Source: Diorhabda sublineata
Taxonomy: Eukaryota > Arthropoda > Insecta > Coleoptera > Chrysomelidae
Direction of reading: 5' to 3'
DNA length: 64,000 bases
NCBI RefSeq assembly: GCF_026230105.1
Contig: NC_079478.1
Location: forward strand, 13,283,653-13,347,652
Each line of letters opens with the position of its first letter. Position 1 is the stretch's first letter. The notes below the pieces were generated by a model that was given only the letters and a program-made list of their open reading frames with translations, made no database searches and had not been told where the DNA came from. The position numbers were made by a program, and so were the translations under genes. Below, piece by piece: positions 1-13,000 of the stretch.

Positions 1-3000
1 TTTAAATTATCAAATATTTTCCTGGGTCTGTTTTCAACTCTTCTACTAATGGGCCTCCATTCAGTTGTTTTTCTTAATTCTTCTTAGAAAATATCCATAT
101 TATATAATTTGAGAAGCTTGGAATCAAACATTAAAATGTCTGCCAAGTTGTCACTCACATAACATCTCCATGTAATTTTCTAATCCCGGTCAATACTAGC
201 CAAAATTTCCATCCTTACATCCAAAATTCCTTGTAATCAAAAATATAATTGTTAAACTTTTGAAATCTGATAATAGGAATCTGAACATAGACTGATCCAA
301 ATATGAAGATTCGATTTGAGCTTTCTATCATAGATAATTATTTATATCAATTTCCAATCAAATTGTATAAAGTAATAAAAAAATGATAATCGATTAAGAT
401 ACATCTATAGGCAAAAATTTTTCTTGCGTGCAAGCAAAAATAATAGTTCGCTTAATTGTACTTTTTTTAGAATTATTTTGTGCCGTTTTGAAGCACTAAA
501 GGTTGTAAATGTTAAGAAAACGCTCCCGAAGGTTACCTTTTTAGGCCTATCTGTGAACTGTCGCATACGTGAATAGTTTTAGAAAATCTTCGTTCATTAA
601 CTGTGTATGAAAGAAAATTCCACTATTTAAAAGGTAATATAATTTGATTATATACCTTTCAAATGATGTTTTTTATTAGATTTGTTTGGTCAAAAGCCAA
701 TTCCAAATGAACATATTCAAGTATAAAGTGTTCGCAGAATTGCCTATTTTATCTAACTTGCCTTAGCTATAATGAAGAAACATTAAAAAGGTACCACGAT
801 TTTCTTAGATAGGAGATAAGGAAATATATTTCACAACCTTTATGGTCTGAAACTGGTGATTATTAAAAGCCTAAGGGCTTTCTACAGAACATCAATATAT
901 TTTCTTTTTTATATATATATTTTTTTTTCTTTTCTTTTATGTTTATTTAAGTAACAATCTCCAATATTCTGAGCACAAATACACTTGACATAAAAATCTG
1001 GCGTATTTGTGTAAAATCTTGCCAAGTACGTTTTAAAAGTACCCCATATTTTTAGATATGATCTTAAATTGAATGAGTATTATTAATGATAACGATAATT
1101 TAGACCAACAATATATACAATCAGGTCTCTTTAAGTAGCTAAAAAATTGGATAAAACAACTACAACACTCTACCATTTCTATAATATACCACACCAGTTT
1201 TATATTACTCCATTTATTTTTAGAATTAATTTGGTTTCTTTGTGTTCGCAAATCCAAAAATTTCCATATCAACAAAATATTAAATGGAATTAGTGGTAAC
1301 TTTATTTTCGTCTTAAATTATTATATATCTGTTGATTTTTCGTTTTCGTAAATGCAAAAGAAGTATCCAGAAAGTCGCTTTTTCCATTTCCTCGCCAACT
1401 TTAAATTATTGAATATTTTCATCTCTTCTACTTATGGGACTCCAGTTACATTCTCAACTCATTTCCTTTTTCGCATTTTTTTTAGAAAATATCCATAGCA
1501 CATATCTTTCCTTACTTCATTATCTTTCAAGCAATTTAAATAATCCCTTGTTTGGAAATAATATACTTTATTCGAAAACTATATTTTGCCATAAACTATG
1601 AAAGAAATATGAAAACCTTATGTGTAACTTCTTACCACATTCAACTACTTCTAACATATATTTCACGTCGTTACAAATACCCATCCAATTTATTTCCTTC
1701 CAATATATATATATAAGATACATAAGAATAGAATATATTTAATTCAAACAGGTACTTTTAAAATACTTATTGGCCTAAAAATATTCACCTTCAATATAAT
1801 TATCCTAAATATTCTAATTCTAAGGAAAAAACCGATAAAAATAATACAAAAAAACAAATAAAACATTTTTCGCAGCATTTAATAAAATGCTGCTAAATGG
1901 AATGACTGATTTCCTCACTCCAATACTGACTGAAAATACTTATTGCTAATGAATATTGGTGAAAACAGTATAATGTATTATAATATATTTATATACAATG
2001 TGAATCAAATTAGGTGTTTGCAATAGAATACATTTGAGATAATCGTCAGTTTTGCACAAAATACACAAAACTATGTCAGTAGCTATGTGTGGAAATTTAC
2101 ATCAAGATCGGTATTCTCAGGTCCTCGTTTGGAGCGATATCGTTGAATGCGAGGGGATCAAAATTCATTGTTGTCTCGATTCTCATGCCCTCTCCTCGCA
2201 ATATAAACGCTAACGCCAAAGGGTAGTGCTTTATTTCACTCGCATTTGCATGTAACAGACAATTCTAACCTATCATTTTTATTGAAAATTATAATTGTAT
2301 ATACATCATTTATAATTGTAGTCTGGTTGAGTTGATTTGGTTAGTGGAGACTATTTATGTTTTATGCCTTGATTGATATTCTGATTGATTAATTTAGTTA
2401 TGAATAAAATTGAACGAATATGTTAACTTCACCTTCACCTACTTCTCTGTATTTCGCTATACGCTAATATACCGATGATGCCGTAACTAGTCGCTCGTGT
2501 TATAAATTTGCGAGCGGAAGAGCACATGAGAATCTAAAAATTCCATATTGCTACCAATCAAATCACTCCCTTTAGGGATCGCTCGCTTGTGAGAGGAGTG
2601 ATTTAAGAATGCCGGCCCTGACCAATTTATTCACAAATTCCAGCATAAGGCATTGGAATTCATATCAAGATATCTAAGATTAAAACATTTTTATGACAAT
2701 TCAATGATTGAATATTAATTAACATTATCGTTTTTTTGTGCGGAAAATACCAACGAAATAAGAGGTTAATCTCAATTTTGACGCAGAACAAGATAATAAT
2801 ACTCTCATATTTAGATTGTCAATATTGATATATAGAAATTTTCCACAACTTTTTACTTCTTAGAACTTATGTTTTTATAGAAAAATAGTCTTGATTTTAG
2901 GTCTCTTCTGATGGAAAATTAGTACTTGAAAAAGGTAAAAACGACGTTTCGAAATACTCAACCAAAGAAAGGATAAACATGATGGCTGCATAGTTAAAAA

Positions 3001-3798
3001 TAGGACTTGGTCACAGAATGCATAGTTTTCTCGAATAAGGAAAATTAGAGATTGAATGACAATCCATTTCATGTCAATATCATGAATTTCCTAAATAATT
3101 TGTCATTAGATTGTGTTTCATTTCACTGGTTAAATGTCCAAAAAAAGGGAAAACCAAACCTGATTCACATAGTATTATGATACTTAACATAAAACTGAGA
3201 AAAGTCAGTTTTTAGTCATGTATAAATATTATGGCAAAATTACTGGTATACGAGTATCTAAAAAACACTTGGTAAATATACTAAGACTGTGATTGTAAAA
3301 ATCATCGAAAAATCTATCACATTGATAATATATATTAATTTTTTAAATTGAAAATTAACGATTTTTATTTATTTATTTGCTCATTTCTTCTTCGATAGGT
3401 CCCAGAACTCAGAATTTAAGGTAAATACTCTTCGTCACAAATTATAGTTGCACTACGACTATGAAAAATTGTCCGAAATGAATGTTTAGTGGTAATTTTA
3501 GTAAGTCGAAAAAGAAACGAACCCCAAAATCTTTAATAAACATGAGCAAATGCAACATACGAAGTATCACTTTAGCATAGCCAAAACTACCCAATGAAGT
3601 TGATGTGAAATTTTATCTTAACTACGAACTAAATATTTGGTAAATAAATAAATAAAAAATACATAGTAAATATAGAACTATGTCGAATATTTGTTAAATT
3701 GTGAGATTATTCAAATCACATACAATTTTGAAGAATATAGTATCCTTAAGAAGAAACTGCTTACCTCCAAACATAAAAAAATGTTCTAAAGGAAAGAA

Positions 3799-3846
3799 TA
3801 GATTAATAAAAAATTTATATATATATATATATAAATTTTTTATTAA

Positions 3847-3850
<4 letters not shown>
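3799..3850. repeat. Perfect 52-bp palindrome with an AT-only centre
   Basis: Starts TAGATTAATAAAAAATTTAT and continues through a TA centre to its exact reverse complement ending ATTAATCTA, a fully self-complementary 26+26 bp. It directly adjoins the TA array that follows. Open frames over this region are low-complexity artefacts. Confidence 0.9.

Positions 3851-3900
<50 letters not shown>
3849..3900. repeat. (TA)n microsatellite, about 26 units
   Basis: An uninterrupted TA dinucleotide run next to the perfect palindrome at 3799-3850. Confidence 0.95.
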
Positions 3901-3901
<1 letters not shown>

Positions 3902-6900
3902 TTACTAAATAAAAATATAACTCTATAATAAAATAAATGTAACAAATTGGGCCAATAGCCAAAGCTCAAAAACAAGCTTCGTGCCTTGTGGCTCATTAAA
4001 ACAAATATATTGTTTAATATAAAATATAACAAAAAGTGCAACAATTTTGGAAGAGAAAGGACTAAATATAAAGGATGAGATATTGTGTAGAAAGCTACAG
4101 GAACTATTTTAGTTGAAATTACTGCCAAATCTTTGTGAATAGAAAACAGTAACAAAGCCCGAACAGAACTTCAGTTACAACTAGAAAACAATAATTCATT
4201 TATGAATGCTAACCATATTTTTGAGTAATCTAACTCAAAAACTACAGAATTTTAGGGTCGACATACAAAACAATACCTAAGTTTTAGGTACTTTTCATTA
4301 ACTCATAACGTTTCAACGCCAGAGAAAAATATATAGGATGATGTATCCTATATTTTAAATAGCCAAAATAATCCCATTCGTCTTTAATACTATTTAAATA
4401 TAGTAAATTGACAAATGGCAAAATTAAAATCAATTGGAATTGTCTAAAGTCATAGATCTGTTGACTCTGTCAATATTTTATTTTTCTCACAACCACCTAA
4501 TTCATATTATTCTTCAATATATAGACTATATAAATACAGTCAGCACGAGATACTACTCCATTGGATGTTATAATTGAAAGCCTAGAAAATTACTATAAAT
4601 TTTCTTCGAAAATGCCTAATTGCAAAATTTTTATTCTAGAAAATGTAGACTATCTACATCCTATAATAATCATCTTAAAATCAGGTAATGTATGGTAAGC
4701 TGGATTACCATGGTAATAACTTACTAAATTATATATTTTCTATAAAAATTGAAAACTGAAAGACATAAGTGCTTGAGCCACATGAGCTCTAGACACCTTC
4801 AAAATTAAAAAGAACATTCTGTGAAGCTTTTTAGTAGCCATGAAATTATTATTTTATTATTATATTCCACATGTAAATAATGAGGTGTGTAATTTTCACC
4901 TGTTGGTAAAATTTTGACATGTAGATATAATTTATCAAAACCAAATTCAAGTCTCTTTGACACTTCCAAAAGTTGTTTAAAGCTATCTGAACTCGTACCT
5001 AAAACGGTACAAATACAAGCTCTAAATGTGTATAAATATATTATGAAAAGGCGGGTAAGACAGTTTCTCATCTTGGGACCAATAAATATATAGTGTATAA
5101 GATACGATTATTTTTAAATACATAAACAATCTGTTTTTTAAAATTGGAGTAATTTTTTTGGTATTTTTTCTTTATATAATTATATACATATAATTTTAAA
5201 AACCACTTGTGGCGACGCGCTACCGCCCAAAAATCGGGCGAGTATCGTGCAGCGCACAAAATAACAACAAGAGACTAAGGTCACAACTTATCCTGAAGAT
5301 ACTATTATCACAGGCATGGTTTACCGCGGGGTGAAGGCCCAACGCGATGATTTTTTAAAAATTTTATTCATAGTGGAGTAAAATAACACGACAATAAATT
5401 TCATTCACTGGGGTTACAGAAAATATTCCAATCTAGTTACAAGTGAATCAATAATCAAATAACCAAAATTATAACTGATGCATTAGTTTATTACAATAGA
5501 AATAACTTTTTAATTATTATGAACATGTCAAATAAAAACATTAAATTTGTAGAAAAAAATTAAAAAACCCTAAAACAGTAGAATGAATTTATAATGTATA
5601 AAAATACCTAAATATTAATAGAAACTTTCTCATTAAGAACTCAAAAAGCATTGAAAGGTCAATAAGTATCTTGATACTTCAAATAAAGTGTTATGAATTC
5701 TCAGCAGGACAGCAAATGTGAAAAAAATTACTGTAAAAATAATATATAAATATCTTCATATGATAGTAGTTCAAATGAGCTTTATAGATTGCAGTTAAAA
5801 CATGTAGAAACAACTGCTTATGAAGAATACTACAATATATCATTTGCAAGTTAAATTACAATATTCAAGTGGTAATACTAATAATAACTAAACAGAAATA
5901 TTTCCATTGAGAACCTTATTTTTTCGATCCAATTTTACTCCACTATCAGAAGAACACACACACTCATAACTGGAATTTATATATTAATTTTTGTGGCAAC
6001 CTTCAGATTGTTACAGAATCACAAGAAGCTGTTTTAGGCTGCAACCTTAGGTCCTAACCTACATGGCACTGGTCGCCGTGCGTAGTTGCACAACGAATAT
6101 ACGCTATCCAACCTGAGTAATAGGTGCCAGCGTTGAAAAATTTCTTTCATTACATCAATCCGACACGTAAATTCGAATGACAGTAAATAAAGGTAACATG
6201 CAATAGATGACTTGTGACATTAAAGAGAGAATATTAAACTGTCAAAGTGAATTAATGTTGGACGGAATGATGATATAATTACATTCATTTGAGAATATTG
6301 TTTTCTTTTTGAGATTAATAAAGTTAAGCTAAGCTAAGTAACCTACCATTTATCATACCCTGTAGAAATACCGAAAAAAAAGTTAATATAGATGAATGTA
6401 ATTCGAAAAGTGCGAAAATTTTCAACGCCGTTCGATAAGTTTGCATAACAATCAATCACACACTTCACCTCAGCCATACTAAAAAAACAAAAATAATATA
6501 AATCAACAACAGCGGTTATAAGGAGTGAAAATAAAAAAAATAATAAGAACTTCCTTGGCACATTCAATCATACAAATATAGTACCTAATTGACGTCTTAA
6601 AAATAAAAAAAATTAGGAACCACGTTTCGTCTGCCGCTAAATTAAGAACCAAATTTGGACAAGTTTGAAAAAATCGAAACTAATACAAATTTGTTTCCTG
6701 AAAATGGAAAATAAAAATAAAATCATAAAAAAACTGTAAAAAACAAGTTACTCCTAGGTGTAAATATATGCAGTGTAACTGCGCTCAATAAAAAAAAATT
6801 TCAGAAACGTCGAATAAAAACTTCTAAATCTTTCCCTTTTTGAAAATGAATGAAAAATAATTAAGCTAATTATAAAAAAAATCAGTTCAGTACTGTTTAC

Positions 6901-6931
6901 AGCGTGAGATCAAATCTACTTGCTCTTGGAT

Positions 6932-7036
6932 TTACAGGATGTACAGCGTATTCAGGACCAGCACGTGATGATTGTTTTTGGCGAGGGTGACTACATATCC
7001 TTCAGAAGTAATCTTCAAACCACAACATCTCGATAC
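6932..7036 (-). CDS. wech: TRIM-NHL gene coding exon 7: C-terminal strand closing the NHL propeller
   Basis: Residues 846-879 plus a TAA stop at 6934-6932. Acceptor GTTTTTAG|GTATCG, phase 0. The peptide reads VSRCCGLKITSEGYVVTLAK and then NNHHVLVLNTLYIL; it completes the last blade. It is too short for a simple ORF search and was found by reading the minus strand for the missing last blade. Confidence 0.93.
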   Translation of the reverse strand, partial: VSRCCGLKITSEGYVVTLAKNNHHVLVLNTLYIL

Positions 7037-10000
7037 CTAAAAACAATTATTTATGAAATAGTATATACCAAATTGGAAAACACAAAAGAAAATATTCAAC
7101 TAATTTAATGACAATCTGTCAAATAAAACGTTACAATGAATAAAAATAAATTCAACTGTTCTTCAGGATTATCACACTACAATTGAGTAGGAATGTGTGA
7201 GTGAGGATTTATCCTTTCTTTCTTTAGTTTGGGGTATAAATATTCCAGAAAATCTCATTTTAGTGAATCAGCCTCCATTTGATTTTAATTAAATAATAGA
7301 AAAGTAGGATAATCAAAGAGTGGAGTGAGAATACAGTGAAACAGTTAATTCAATATTATAATTATACATAACATAGCGACGTTCTTTTGCAATTTACACT
7401 GGTCGATTAGATTCAGATCGTCATTAACCAGCAAATCTTGAGTCTGCTAACATTATCAGCCATCACCAATATATCTTTCAGAAACATAGATCAATCGTGA
7501 ATTTCTTGGCCTAAGACACCAATGTATGGATTGGAGCTATACAGAAATATGAGAAATCGTGAGCTATCGTAAGCATATCCAAGGCTTTTGTCAAAGTTTG
7601 GCATGCTAATCCAGATAAATTATGATCATACAAACTGTCATCCTCACTTATAGACTTATCCAGTTCGCTATCAATGATCACACCTCAGAAAGGTTTGAGG
7701 TCAATGCTGGTGTTCGCCAGGGTTGCATTTTGTATCCGACTCTCTCCTTAAATCAACTATCTACTCGACAAAACTGCAAACCCGATCTATAACTGTGCCA
7801 ATGATAGCGCACTGGTGTCGTCGATCACTGATTCGAGTTTAATGCAGCAAAGACCCAAGCTACTATTTTTACGGTGCAACTCATGATTTGGTCCTGTCTG
7901 GACCTGCAGACGCCCAGAACGTCAATTGATCGGGGACTCCCGTGGAATCAACTACCAAGTAAAGCCTTTACGGAACACTACAACGAACAGAAGTTCAAGA
8001 TCAATAGGGTTTATTCTTTTGTGCTTCAAAATATTTTCCAATACTATTGACTGCAGTAAAACTTAATTTTGTCGATTTAATAAGAGTTATACCATAGTTG
8101 TATTAGATCAAACACAATATTACCAAACGTAAAATAAAAAGACAATATATAATTTTTGTATAAACTTACTTTGACATAAGGGCACTCAAATTCCGAAATG
8201 AGTGACCCATCACGTGAAAATACAGCAACATGAAATCTGTTACCATGCGAGTCTCCAATCAATATATCTCCAGCATCAGATATATCAATTCCATTTGGGA
8301 AGTTAGTAAGGTTTTCACACCCAATTCTACGCAGAAATTGTCCATCATCTCTGAATACAACTACATTATGCCCTTTGAAATCACATACGTAAAATTCTTT
8401 TCCTACAAAAATGAAAAATTCTATCATCACCTTTGTAAAAATAACAATGTATCTAAGTATACCGTTACAAAAAGTTTCGAATTTCTAATAAAAATAGAAA
8501 CAAAAATAAGCGCTACGATTAGTGGGTTGAGCAAAATTCGATTTTTACTAAAGTGCAAAATAAAAGATTTTATACCAAAATTTATATCAAGCCATAGAGT
8601 AATAATTCTCCAGATAAAAAACACATATGTAAAGCTTGTTTGGGACTTAGAATTTTAACCATCTATCGTAATAACTTTAATTTATTGCAAATTCAACTTT
8701 TTATAGATTTCTTTATTTTAGTATATCTTGAATTGTCAATTTTTATTTCCAATATTCTTATCTAAATATTTTTTTAATAATTTCAAGAAACAATTGATTT
8801 AAATGAGTAAATAAACAACAAATAGTTTTGAAAATCTAATATTCTAATCACAGGTGAAACGTGAATTTTTTACTAGATAATGTGTTGAGCCAAATCCTCA
8901 CTAATAGTATATATCTAGGGAGTTTTAATCTATAAATCTATATCCATAAAACATCAGGGTACTGCACCCTTCGTATTATGTTAGTATTTTTTCACAAAGG
9001 TTTAATATTTAATTCAAGGAAATAGTTTTAAGTTGAAATTAAAAAGTTTCAAGTTGATTATTATAGTTTAGATGGAAGATTGAAGAACAGGAAACATATT
9101 GTAGTTTTATATCGAAGAAACTAAATAAATATATAAATATTTTACAATGAGTGAATAGAAAAATTAGAAAAATCAAAAAGTAACACCAACCCACAATTGT
9201 AACAATGGGCTGAAATAAATGCTAGAAGGCAAACGAATGATTTCAATATGTACTTATTTATCTTTTAATCTATTAATATTTTTAACAGCAGAATGTAGAA
9301 GAATAATTAAAACATGTCCATAAAATTAAATTATTAAAGTAACATTTATATCAGCCAATATCTCAACCAAAATTTATTACGTACCATGAATAGCAATATC
9401 AGAAGGTTCTCTCATATAATCACTGCAATCAAACCAGCGATGCAAGTCTCCACTTTCTCCAATGATAAATATAGTTGGACTGACGCTATCGACAGCAACA
9501 ATTTCACTGTGTGCAGTTACGGCTAAGCCGGCAACAATATCAATGTAGCGAATAGCAATTTTTTTCAAGAAATGCCCATTTTTAGTAAAAATTTGCATAC
9601 GAGATCGTTCATTGCCACGATCGCATACAACATATTTTCCAGTATTGCGCATTATTGCCACTTTCCTTGGATACCACAACTGTCCTTCATCTTTGCCTGG
9701 AATTCCAAATTGAAACTTGAAGGTGCCGGTCTTTTCAAATACCTAAATAGAAAAAAAAATATGTTTTTAAATAATATTTTTATTTGATAATTCTCGACAT
9801 ACTTGGATTCTATGATTATTAGTGTCAGCGACGATGATATCTTCTTCCAATCCCAAGCAAAATCCATGTGGGGAATTAAATTGACCTTTACTGGGTCCCA
9901 ATTGACCGAATTTGCAGCGTATCTGCATAGGACTGACCTTATTTGATCTGGGAATGGAGGGAGGGTTGGTGTTTCCTGTTGGAGGTATAATATTGGTAAG

Positions 10001-13000
10001 AGGATCAGCTATAATATCATCAGGTGTTGATAATAAAGGAGAAGTTGAGGTAGATACTCCTCCAAAACCGTTGATAAGATTGTTGGTTAAATTTATTGAT
10101 GCAGATGACGTTGACCTGGCCAATATGTTGTTACCATTTGGTACTGTATCTGCACAAACAAAATGGTCATTTTCAAATTAACTTTTCCTTGAAAATTAAT
10201 CAAAGCACTAATCACATAACTTCGAATATTGTGACTGTACGAATTTGTTTAAAATTTAAACAGAGCCAAGCTTTATCTATTAGAGACTGGAAGGAGAGGA
10301 TGTGAAATATAATTACCACCAAATGAGGATATTCAATAATAGAACTTTCAAACATAATAGTTCCTTCTCCAAAAATTGACTAGACTATTAAATGACATAT
10401 GTTATTGTTTAGATTTGAGATTACCATATTTAACATAAAATGTATAGTAAAGTCATTTTAGTTTAATCGAGTGCTACTGTATTCATTTTTCTATACTCAA
10501 AATCAGTGTAGCTCAAAAACAGTATTAAGTTGTGAACTAGCTATGAACGACAACCCCATTCACCAGTGTAATGTACATACTTAAGAGACGAGATCACAAG
10601 CGCCAAAAACTTACAACAGGAGGTAAAAACCCAAGTAAACAAGACCTTAAGAATCTCTGGTTATCTGTGAGACCTCATATAGAAAAACACAATATATTTT
10701 CACCGATAGTAAAGTACTTATATACAAAACAATTGTAGGACCTATACTTACATATGCAGGGGAAACTCGAGAGGACATAACAAAAACGAAGAACATAATT
10801 AGGCCAACAGAGATGAAAACATTGAAGGAATGAGCTTAAGAGATTAAATAAGAAACGAAGCTTTAAGAGAAGAACTGAAAATTCAAGATATAGTACGAAG
10901 CACTAAATCGAGACAACGATATTAAAGAAACTACGTCGACAGAATAATGGAAGAACGGAGGGCTAAATAAGCAAAGGATGAAAACCAACTTCAAGGAGAC
11001 CTCCCGACCAACCTCCCAAGGGATGACACGAAAGCTGAACATGTACTTCTCAAGAGGCTGAATGGTAGAAGAAAAGACTTAATAAAAGAGAAAAAAGACA
11101 TTTAATCAGAATGATGTGTTTTGAAAGATGATTGGGCTCGGAAATAATTTTTCACATTTATTAAGTTTATGCCTTGTGCCTCATTTTATTCTTATAACTA
11201 TCAGAAAGTCTATGTGTGCAACAGTTCCTGACTACCGCTAGCTTAATTATGAATTATAAAAAATTGTGACTCATCCAGCGAAGAAGTTAAGAATGCGCAA
11301 AAAAAATGAGAACAACACTAACCAGAAATATTCAGTACTATGTAGGAAGAGAATGTGTGCTCTCGACCATTCATGACAACATCACTAAGGAACTTGGTCG
11401 GATAAATAATAAGGAAAAAGGATTTCTTCATAAATAATTGGTGGTAAGTGAGGTACTAATAATTCCATTTTTCATTGTTTCATAAATCAAGAATCTCTGT
11501 ATAAATCTAATCTAGACATAAAACATGTACTTCATGTTATAGTGCTGATTGATAGCACTGGTCTAGAGCACACCTTTTCAGCCGTTATAGCTTGTATGGT
11601 GTTCCTGTGGCGTCGATTGAGTATCGCACGTTTGTATTCCATCACAGCAAATATCTCGGCTGGGAAGAGAGCTTTTATTTTTTTAATAACAATTATTGAG
11701 AAGCTGAAATAGGTTTCAGTCTAATTAAAATGTAAATTGTCCAGTCTTACCTGCTGCATTTAATCCCAGTTTAGCAAGGGAAGCGAGATTTTTGTAAGCT
11801 GTATCATTGGTCAAAAGATCGGCTATATTGAAGGTTGCTGTAGGAGAAGTGGCGGCGCTGTTGTTAGTTTCAGCCAAAGTAGCGAGTTGTTGTAAATTAT
11901 ATTCAGCAATGCTTGAAAACCCTTGGAGGGCGTTAGAATTGACATGAGGTATAGGAGGACTCTGAGCCATTAAAGTTTGTAGACTGTTACCAATATCACT
12001 ATCAATTGAAGATTGCAATGATGTTGGTAAAGATATCGGACTGGAATTTGCTACTGGCGGTCCGTTACAGCCATTGGTGATTAAAGCTGGTACAGGATTT
12101 GTAACGCCATTGATATTAAGAGGAGGCAGATCAGGTAAAATTGTAGGTGTGTTTTTCACAACAATATCACTTTCAGTAACAAATCTACCAAAATTGTTTT
12201 TAATTACAAAACCAAACTTTTCCAAATCAGATTTGAATTCGACCAAATAGTTTTTCTCACACTTTGGGGATTTGCTATTCAAAGCGATCAATCTAGAAGC
12301 AACTACTTTTCTGAGATACATCATTTCTGGTATAGTACCATTTTCCAATAAGCGAGATGTATATTTGCAAGCATCTTCCATATTATTTATGGTTTTACCC
12401 AACTCGTCAGTTTCTTTCATGATTTTCAACTCACGTTCATGGTACAGTTTATTGAGTTCTTCTAAAATTTCATCTCTACATTTTTCAAGAACAGCCTTGT
12501 AACTCTGATATGATTCATTGATAAGATCTCTAGCTGAAGAGCGTTGATGGGCAAGTTCCTCCAAATTGCTATCCAAGTTTGAGGAGGCCTTTGCAAGCTG
12601 TTCAATTTTAATTTTACTCTTTGAGAGCAAAGATTCAATTTCTTGGCGCACTCTAGTCTCAGAATCAAGGATTCCTTCACATTTATGCCCCTTGTGTTCC
12701 GTCTTGACACACTCTCCGCAAGCAGTCATATTACAGGTTGTGCAATTGTAGATGATGTTTTCTCCGCGATGAAAATCGCACTCTAGTGGTTTATGTACGG
12801 TGATTTTGGCACCGTCTTTGCGCATATCATCAAGTGCAACAACTTTGTGTGACTCGAAACAGCGCATAAAATGGTGAGCCGTGTCGCAATTATTGCAAAG
12901 CAAATTGTGGCAAGTGCTGCATCTAGATTTAGCAACTTCTTTTGCTGTACAGGAGGTGCAATGCAAGGTTACTGAATTGGAAACGTCAGAAATGTTTGTT

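Larger units (their letters stand above)
1..6931. other. 3' flank of the TRIM-NHL gene: AT-rich, no gene recognised
   Basis: Apart from the palindrome and TA array near 3.8 kb and the AGGTCTC repeat copy at 2848-2907, I see no coding signal. Open frames here are short and of low complexity. Two GC-richer patches (2100-2610, including a CCGGCCCTG end at 2611-2619, and 5205-5345) may be ends of old repeats. The 3' UTR of the TRIM-NHL gene should lie just below 6932, but its end is not clear. Confidence 0.6.

Noticed and set aside
3694..4155. 153-codon minus-strand frame over the TA array
   Set aside because: The middle is Tyr-Ile repeats from the TA microsatellite; no domain, no splice or codon support.
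8230..8658. 142-codon plus-strand frame
   Set aside because: It is antisense to exon 6 of the TRIM-NHL gene; the minus strand gives the conserved NHL sequence.
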